Shown: one piece after another, positions 5,891 to 10,435 of the stretch | How positions within the stretch are numbered: position 1 is the first letter of the stretch | How the letters are laid out: every line of letters starts with the position of its first letter | From: VBAS01 sp964581455 | GTDB taxonomy: Bacteria; Bacteroidota; Bacteroidia; Chitinophagales; Chitinophagaceae | Direction: 5' to 3' | Assembly: GCA_964581455.1 (NCBI GenBank) | Contig: CAZOOT010000113.1 | Coordinates: 1-10,435, forward strand | Length of the DNA stretch: 10,435 nt | The notes under the pieces: generated by a model | What the model was told of the DNA's origin: nothing | Database searches by the model: none | What the model saw: only the letters and a program-made list of their open reading frames with translations | Program-made: the position numbers and the translations under genes

Positions 5891-6583
5891 ATGACCCAGC
5901 ACCTTACTGTAAATGAACAAAACGAAATTCAGGGGACCGGTATTTCTGAAAGGCAGCCACAGCCAGCTATTATAAAATTTCTGGCCGCAGTTTTTTCATT
6001 TATTTTTCATCCTTTATTTATTCCGGTATATATCACCTTGTTTCTGCTATTGGCACATCCCTATATTTTTGCCGGGCTTGATAACTGGGGAAAACTGGGA
6101 AACCTTCTCCAGGTATTTGTTAATTGCACTTTTCTTCCCCTGACGAGTATTTTATTATTAAGAGGACTGAAGTTTATTGATTCCATATACCTCAGGACGC
6201 AGAAAGAAAGGATCATCCCCTATATGATCTGTATGATATTTTATTTCTGGAATTGGTATGCTTTTAAAAACAATCATGCTCCCAATGAAATACAAAGCCT
6301 GAGCCTGGCGATATTTAACGCATCTATACTTGGGTTCCTTGCCAATATCTCTTTTAAAATTAGTATGCATGCTATAGCAGTTGGGGTGATGAGTACCTTT
6401 TTAGCCCTTTTTACCTTTCAGGACACAACAAACCTTACAGTGTATCTTTCAATTGCATTTTTAATTACAGGAATTGTATGCACATCACGGATAATCATAA
6501 CTGATCATAGCAGTAAGGAAATTTATCTGGGTCTTTTATTTGGGATGATTTCCCAGTTGGCAGCACATTATTTTGTGTGGTAA
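5891..6583 (+). CDS. Multi-pass membrane protein with degenerate PAP2-phosphatase motifs
   Basis: This 230-residue protein has a short polar N-terminus (about 25 residues) and roughly six hydrophobic segments, near 28-60, 72-90, 109-124, 137-155, 158-175 and 183-198 plus 211-229. The C-terminal part resembles the type 2 phosphatidic acid phosphatase signature. SRIIITDHSSKE (199-210) fits SR-x5-H-x3-D with E in place of D. SMH (158-160) could be a weakened PSGH. The spacing between the two is 38 residues, within the usual range. The basic RTQKERIIP (102-110) sits where the KxxxxxxRP motif belongs but does not match it. Activity is therefore uncertain: it may be a divergent lipid phosphatase or a non-catalytic relative. 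It is presumably co-transcribed with rpoN (3-base gap). A strong terminator follows. Membrane location is confident and function is not. Confidence 0.75.
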   Translation: MTQHLTVNEQNEIQGTGISERQPQPAIIKFLAAVFSFIFHPLFIPVYITLFLLLAHPYIFAGLDNWGKLGNLLQVFVNCTFLPLTSILLLRGLKFIDSIYLRTQKERIIPYMICMIFYFWNWYAFKNNHAPNEIQSLSLAIFNASILGFLANISFKISMHAIAVGVMSTFLALFTFQDTTNLTVYLSIAFLITGIVCTSRIIITDHSSKEIYLGLLFGMISQLAAHYFVW

Positions 6584-6610
6584 AATATTTTCAAAAAATA
6601 AAGAATAACA

Positions 6611-6646
6611 AAAAAGCCCAATCATAGGGTACAGATTGAGCTTTTT
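6611..6646. terminator. Bidirectional intrinsic terminator
   Basis: The left arm AAAAAGCCCAATC (6611-6623) and right arm GATTGAGCTTTTT (6634-6646) pair at 12 of 13 positions, with a single C-A mismatch and a 10-base loop. A run of A on one side and T on the other gives a U-tract for transcripts from either direction. It lies exactly between two convergent genes: the rpoN-linked membrane protein ending at 6583 and the L,D-transpeptidase gene ending at 6676. It can therefore terminate both. Confidence 0.88.
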
Positions 6647-6675
6647 GTTTTCATCCATCCTTATGTGTCGTCCAA

Positions 6676-7410
6676 TTAGCCGTTTAATATTTTTGAACCA
6701 GTCAGATAATTCCTGTTAGGATGATATATAAATAAACAAGTCCCGTTTTTTATAGTTGATATTAACTTCTGTGCAAGTTTTTCAGGTATTGCAGGACAAC
6801 CAAAACTGCGACCCAGAAATTTGCTTCGCTTTAAATATTTTTCTCCTACATATTCTGATCCATGCATCACGATCTTTCTTTTTTCTGCTTTATCATTATA
6901 TCCTTTTTCCAATCCTGATAAGGTTAAAGCAAGACCGTGGCCACCGAAATAAGTTTTCTTGGTTTTATAAAACCCTAAACTGCTTTGGTGTGATTCCGGG
7001 TTTTTTGCAAACTCCCCGCCTGAGTTCCGGCCATGTGCCACATAAGTTTGCATGACCAGTTTATAGGCATTAAGATCAATGAGGTAAAGCCGTTTTTTTC
7101 TGGAAGACTGACTGAAATCACAAATAGTCAACAAACCTTCTTTTGAAAACACATCTTTTTCTTCCAGGTTTTTATAACCAGTGTAAGCGTATGTAAATGC
7201 TTCTTTTTTTAATCCGAATTTCTCAAGTTTCAGACTATCGTAAATCAGATTGATTTCGGCTTCAACAATTTCTTCACTATTTGGTTGGTCAGGAGATTCA
7301 GGAATACTGAAATAAAAAGTATCCTTATTCTTTCCGGCATTTGATAACGGGAAAAATAATAAGCTAATAGACAGGAATGGTAATAATATTGATGTTATTA
7401 ACCTGGGCAC
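6676..7410 (-). CDS. Exported murein L,D-transpeptidase catalytic domain protein (YkuD_2-like)
   Basis: This 244-residue protein begins with an N-terminal signal sequence (LITSILLPFLSISLLFF, probable cut near residue 25). A spacer of about 60 residues follows, then the catalytic domain from about residue 90 to 230. It shows LTICDFSQSSRKKRLYLID, TYVAHGRNSGGEFA, FGGHGLALTLSGLEKG, and the active-site block IVMHGSEYVG (H183) followed by LGRSFGCPAIP (C205). The Gly-x-Ser-x-Gly-Cys-Pro arrangement is that of the YkuD_2 relatives of L,D-transpeptidases, which use the Cys to form or exchange 3-3 peptide crosslinks in peptidoglycan. An in-frame TAA lies five codons upstream and the first usable codon is GTG (7408-7410), so a GTG start is required. 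A candidate promoter precedes it. It is separated from the upstream AI-2E-type gene by 173 bases and is probably its own unit. Confidence 0.88.
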   Translation of the reverse strand: MPRLITSILLPFLSISLLFFPLSNAGKNKDTFYFSIPESPDQPNSEEIVEAEINLIYDSLKLEKFGLKKEAFTYAYTGYKNLEEKDVFSKEGLLTICDFSQSSRKKRLYLIDLNAYKLVMQTYVAHGRNSGGEFAKNPESHQSSLGFYKTKKTYFGGHGLALTLSGLEKGYNDKAEKRKIVMHGSEYVGEKYLKRSKFLGRSFGCPAIPEKLAQKLISTIKNGTCLFIYHPNRNYLTGSKILNG

Positions 7411-7446
7411 GGATACGGATTTAGATTAATGAAACGGAGGCCGGTG

Positions 7447-7477
7447 TAAAATTATTATGTGATAAGTATAAATACAA
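7447..7477 (-). promoter_or_regulatory. Candidate promoter for the L,D-transpeptidase gene
   Basis: Read on the minus strand, TTG (7477-7475) is followed after exactly 20 bases by TAATTTTA (7454-7447). This matches the Bacteroidota TTG / TAnnTTTG promoter except in the last base. Transcription would start near 7441, giving a leader of about 30 bases before the GTG start. It is one of the better promoter matches in the window, and it supports independent transcription from the AI-2E-type gene upstream. Confidence 0.38.
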
Positions 7478-7583
7478 GCAGTTTAAACAACAAATATTTT
7501 ATTGCTGAGACATTTACTATCAATTCGTTACCTGAAAATAGAAGATTTACCAGTGTATCATGTGAGTCTTATCAGGAAAAATC

Positions 7584-8630
7584 TCAGTTTTCCATATGAT
7601 GTTGTGCATGCCTTTGTTTTTTAATGTATTCGATGGAGTAAATTTTCAATAATAATATAAATAATGAAATCAGTAAGGGGCCGAAAATAAGTCCAAGAAA
7701 TCCAAAAAGATTTAATCCGATGATAACACCAAAGACGGTAACAAGCGGATGAACGTTTCCGATCTTTTTGGCCAACATAAAACGGAATACATTATCTACA
7801 GTACCAATAACTCCAAAACCATAAATAAGAAGGAAGACTCCCTGCCAATTTTGGCCGCCGGCAAAAAAAATGATTGCTAATGGTACGTAGGCCAGCGCAG
7901 CACCTACTATAGGTATCATGGCGGTTATACAGGTAACAACAAACCAAAACCAGGGCTCAGAAGCCCCAACAATAAAATACCCGATCAAAGCAACAATGCC
8001 TTGTAATAATGCAATAACAGGTATCCCAATGGCATTACTGATAACCATATTGTGCATCTCGTGGCTTAGCTTATGTACATTTTCATCTTTTAATGGTATA
8101 TGTTCATAAAGATCTTTTTCCATACTTTTTGCATTTACCAACATAAAATAAAGCATGAAATACATGAAGAAAATAGTACCCAGTGTATTAAAAGTAGCAC
8201 TTAATAATTTTGGTAACCCTTTTGCAAGCAGAGAACCCAGCTTGTTTAAATTTTCTTCACTTACTATTTGAAAGTTGAATTTCAACTCAATTGTAGCTAC
8301 TATTTTTTTTAATGATTCTATCATCTCGTTAGAATGATCTATCACATAAGTTACTTTTGACGATAACATATTTATAAGTATGCCAATTGGAAACATGATA
8401 ATAATCATGGACACAAACATCAGCAAAACTGCAGCCCAGGCTTTTCGCCATTTCTTTTTTATAGTAAGATAAAACATCGCCTTTCGCATTATCATATATA
8501 ATGTTACCGCCCCGAGAAGGGCTGGTAAAAAGAAATAGAGTTCACGGAAAAGCAGCAGGGCAAGTAATACAATTACTGTTATCAATAAAATCTGCCTGAT
8601 CCTGTTCTGGTGAATGACGTGGTTATCCAT
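7584..8630 (-). CDS. AI-2E family transporter (UPF0118 / PF01594 permease)
   Basis: This 348-residue polytopic inner-membrane protein is of normal family length. Hydrophobic segments lie at about 13-28, 32-50, 64-90, 145-166, 200-222, 227-257, 263-280 and 298-330. A less hydrophobic stretch at about 92-140 lies between the third and fourth segments, as usual. Family signatures include ITAMIPIVGAALAYVPLAI (235-253), a DNVFRF element (279-284) and the HPLVTVFGVIIGLNLFGFLG stretch (294-313) followed by IFGPLLISLF. Members have been linked to autoinducer-2 export (TqsA) and to sodium/proton antiport in other branches. The substrate here cannot be assigned, and no lux genes are present. The C-terminus is His-rich (RHAQHHMEN). 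The ATG at 8630 begins 53 bases after the MATE stop on the same strand, so co-transcription with the MATE gene is likely. Confidence 0.92.
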   Translation of the reverse strand: MDNHVIHQNRIRQILLITVIVLLALLLFRELYFFLPALLGAVTLYMIMRKAMFYLTIKKKWRKAWAAVLLMFVSMIIIMFPIGILINMLSSKVTYVIDHSNEMIESLKKIVATIELKFNFQIVSEENLNKLGSLLAKGLPKLLSATFNTLGTIFFMYFMLYFMLVNAKSMEKDLYEHIPLKDENVHKLSHEMHNMVISNAIGIPVIALLQGIVALIGYFIVGASEPWFWFVVTCITAMIPIVGAALAYVPLAIIFFAGGQNWQGVFLLIYGFGVIGTVDNVFRFMLAKKIGNVHPLVTVFGVIIGLNLFGFLGLIFGPLLISLFILLLKIYSIEYIKKQRHAQHHMEN

Positions 8631-8683
8631 CTGTAAAAGTTAATAATAAAGATAAAGAATATAGCAGCGCTTCATTTTACTCC

Positions 8684-10111
8684 TTATATTTTAACTTCTT
8701 TCCATTTCCCTTTTTTAAAATAATAATAAGCTGCCAGTGCTATGGCTGTTTCTGCTACCGGGATAGCGATAAAAGCTCCAAGCGGACCCATGTTAAATCC
8801 TTTGGCCATTAAATAAGCGAAAGGAATTTGCAGTAACCAGAACCCAATAAAATTTATCCAAGTAGGCGTCCTGGTATCGCCGGCTCCATTCAATGCCTGT
8901 ATCATCACCATACCGATTCCATAAAAGATATAGCCGGTACCAATAACCTGTAAAGCCAAAGTGCCATAATAATGAACTTCGGGTTCTTTGGAAAATATGC
9001 TGATAATGGGGGATGCAAAGAAGAGGAAAATAAAAGTGACTGCAGCCATAAATATTGCATTGTATTTAGTAGTGAGTAAAACACTTTGCTCTGCACGGCC
9101 CGGTTGTTTGGCCCCAAGATTTTGTCCAACTAATGCTGCTGCTGCATTGCTTAATCCCCATGCCGGTAAAATAAAGAACACCACATTGCGGATTGCCACC
9201 TGGTAACCGGCACTGGCATCGGTGCCACCGGTTTCAGCAACCAATCTTGTCAAAATTATCCAGCTGCCGGTTGCCATAAAAAACTGAAATGTAGCAGGCC
9301 ATCCCACTTCATACAAAGTTTTTATTACCGGTAAGTCCCATTTGAAATGAGGTAGTTTGATTTTTATTGTGCCTTTGCCTTTAAAGAGATGATAGCATTG
9401 ATAGACCACACCGATACCACGACCTATTGTTGTTGCAATTGCTGCACCTTTTAATCCCAGTTCCGGAAAAGGACCATATCCAAACAGGAGCATCGGGCAT
9501 AAAAAAATATTGATCAGGCTGGCGATCCAGAGACTTTTCATGGCCATGGCAGCATCACCGGCGCCACGAAATATACCATTGATAAGAAAAAGTAAGATGA
9601 TCACCACACTTCCGCCCAGCATGATGCGGGTAAATACTGCACCTTCCTTAATTACTTCAGGACTGGCTCCCATTAATCCTAATACATCAGGTGCGAAAAG
9701 GATACCCAGTGCACTGACAATTACAGTTACTATCAATGCAATTAACATGGACTGTGCACCTGCATGTGCGGCAGCATCCGGATTTTTTTCACCGATCCTC
9801 CTTGCTACCATGGCTGTGGCGGCCGTACTCAGGCCAATGGCCAATGTATAAACGATCGTAACTACTGCTTCAGTAAGTCCAACCGTTGCCATCGCTTCTT
9901 TACTGTTTTCTTTCAGGTGGCTCACAAAATACATGTCCACTACAGCAAATACACTTTCAAGGCTTAGTTCAAGGATCATGGGAATGGCCAGTAAGACAAT
10001 AGCGACACGAATGCTGCCTTGGGTATAATCATATTCTCCTCCCCGGATAGATTGTTTGATTAATGATAAAAAATGAGTGAATTTATTTTTGTGTAAGGAT
10101 TGATCGGGCAT
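8684..10111 (-). CDS. MATE-family multidrug/solute efflux transporter
   Basis: This 475-residue protein has the expected length and about 12 transmembrane segments, arranged as two MatE repeats (about 35-200 and 255-425). Visible signatures are SVFAVVDMYFVSHL (53-66, with D59 in the first helix), ATVGLTEAVV and LSTAATAMVARRIGEKNPDAA in the first half. INGIFRGAGDAAMAM closes the first repeat, and the matching ALNGAGDTRTPTWINFIGFW occurs in the second. MATE proteins extrude cationic drugs or metabolites in exchange for sodium or protons across the inner membrane. The actual substrate is not readable. The ATG at 10109-10111 gives a hydrophilic N-terminus of about 33 residues, including GGEYDYTQGSIRVAIVLL, which is normal for the Bacteroidota branch. 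It is probably the first gene of a unit with the downstream AI-2E-type gene. Confidence 0.96.
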   Translation of the reverse strand: MPDQSLHKNKFTHFLSLIKQSIRGGEYDYTQGSIRVAIVLLAIPMILELSLESVFAVVDMYFVSHLKENSKEAMATVGLTEAVVTIVYTLAIGLSTAATAMVARRIGEKNPDAAAHAGAQSMLIALIVTVIVSALGILFAPDVLGLMGASPEVIKEGAVFTRIMLGGSVVIILLFLINGIFRGAGDAAMAMKSLWIASLINIFLCPMLLFGYGPFPELGLKGAAIATTIGRGIGVVYQCYHLFKGKGTIKIKLPHFKWDLPVIKTLYEVGWPATFQFFMATGSWIILTRLVAETGGTDASAGYQVAIRNVVFFILPAWGLSNAAAALVGQNLGAKQPGRAEQSVLLTTKYNAIFMAAVTFIFLFFASPIISIFSKEPEVHYYGTLALQVIGTGYIFYGIGMVMIQALNGAGDTRTPTWINFIGFWLLQIPFAYLMAKGFNMGPLGAFIAIPVAETAIALAAYYYFKKGKWKEVKI

Positions 10112-10435
10112 GATTGAAAATCTTTTGAAATTAAATTAAATGAATGAGATTATGGCAAGCAATTGTTGCCTTAAGCTTTGTAAAATATGTAACCAGGTTC
10201 TGAAGAAGTGGGGCGAACCCGCCTGCTTAACCGCAGGACTTAACAGATTTTCATATTCCTTAATTATAGAGCTGTAAAACTAGGAGAATCTGTTTAAACC
10301 GCAAGCCGGAGGGCAGACAAATATTGACGAACGTAATCATCCTTTTGCCGCCGGCGGGTGTGTCACGAATCAAAGATGAAGATAGTTCTTTGAATGCTGA
10401 ATAAAAGATGGTAGCAGGTCTACCGCATACGCTGT
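10112..10435. other. Non-coding segment at right edge with a GC-rich hairpin cluster
   Basis: No credible ORF crosses this 324-base stretch: the most open plus-strand frame is broken by TAA/TAG/TGA several times between 10270 and 10400. From about 10196 it differs from its AT-rich surroundings. It contains GGG-CGAA-CCC (10211-10220), CCTGC/GCAGG with a 6-base loop (10222-10237), and an 8-bp inverted pair AACAGATT (10242-10249) / AATCTGTT (10287-10294). A perfect palindrome CCGCCGGCGG lies at 10348-10357. Such density suggests a structured RNA gene or a copy of an interspersed repeat. It does not show the conserved blocks of tmRNA, RNase P RNA or tRNA that I would recognise. The right end is cut by the window. 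Confidence 0.4.
10154..10170. repeat. Short inverted repeat upstream of the MATE gene
   Basis: GGCAA and TTGCC flank a 7-base centre (GCAATTG), forming a 5-bp hairpin or a small dyad about 43 bases before the MATE start codon. It lies where a regulator could bind or where the upstream promoter element of the MATE gene would be expected: on the minus strand it contains a TTG, with AT-rich TAATTT-type sequence 17-22 bases further. It is not followed by a T-run, so it is not a terminator. Function is unproven. Confidence 0.25.

Noticed and set aside
9510..9967. Plus-strand open frames opposite the MATE gene
   Set aside because: They are frame shadows of a strongly recognisable MATE coding sequence, with no domain content of their own.
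10197..10380. Possible decayed protein-coding gene or transposase remnant on the plus strand
   Set aside because: The most open frame has several stops and gives no recognisable domain. A decayed mobile element cannot be excluded but is not supported.
10196..10435. tmRNA, RNase P RNA, SRP RNA or a tRNA at the right end
   Set aside because: None of the conserved blocks I know for these RNAs are present: no tRNA-like T-arm with a CCA-type end, and no RNase P core motifs. The AACCAGGTTCTG and CCGGAGGGCAG pieces only loosely recall SRP RNA.
1..10435. CRISPR array, insertion sequence or attachment site
   Set aside because: No evenly spaced direct repeats, transposase motifs, terminal inverted repeats with target duplications, or tRNA-linked duplications were seen.

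Overview
The window looks like a chromosomal core region from a member of the Bacteroidota, probably Chitinophagaceae or a near relative. This rests on the moderately AT-rich sequence, the near absence of Shine-Dalgarno sites, several TTG-N19-22-TAnnTTT[G/A] promoter-like pairs, and protein types common in that phylum. The types are an acidic-linker sigma-54, a GHL10/DUF187 secreted hydrolase, a YkuD_2-type L,D-transpeptidase and a small secreted protein ending in an LRLGS...NKLEGK-like tail. The lineage is inferred from protein character, since no database search was possible.

Layout from left to right. Positions 1-932, minus strand: the 5' part of pxpC (cut by the window edge) and all of pxpB, two subunits of the prokaryotic 5-oxoprolinase, with reading frames that overlap by 35 bases. 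Positions 1004-2032, plus: a radical SAM/SPASM enzyme of unknown substrate. Positions 2033-2331: a largely empty AT-rich gap that holds one doubtful 29-codon ORF. Positions 2332-4036, plus: a MarR-type regulator followed closely by a secreted family-10-like glycosyl hydrolase. Positions 4038-4316, minus: a small exported protein that meets the hydrolase stop to stop. Positions 4400-6583, plus: rpoN (sigma-54) and, 3 bases later, a multi-pass membrane protein with degenerate PAP2-phosphatase signatures. A strong bidirectional terminator at 6611-6646 closes this unit. Positions 6676-10111, minus: an exported L,D-transpeptidase, an AI-2E-family permease and a MATE efflux transporter. Positions 10112-10435: an apparently non-coding segment with a GC-rich cluster of hairpins.

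How the genes fit together. Most are housekeeping functions: 5-oxoproline scavenging, transcription, cell-envelope maintenance and export. The hydrolase, the L,D-transpeptidase and perhaps the PAP2-like protein could all act on the envelope, but they sit in separate transcription units. No mobile element, CRISPR array, defence island, tRNA or rRNA was seen. I do not see a clear, previously undescribed multi-gene system. The items most worth a second look are the structured GC-rich block at the right end, the orphan radical SAM/SPASM enzyme, and the rpoN-linked PAP2-like membrane protein. Two small-gene questions follow: the secreted protein with a TTG start and the aromatic-rich 29-residue ORF.
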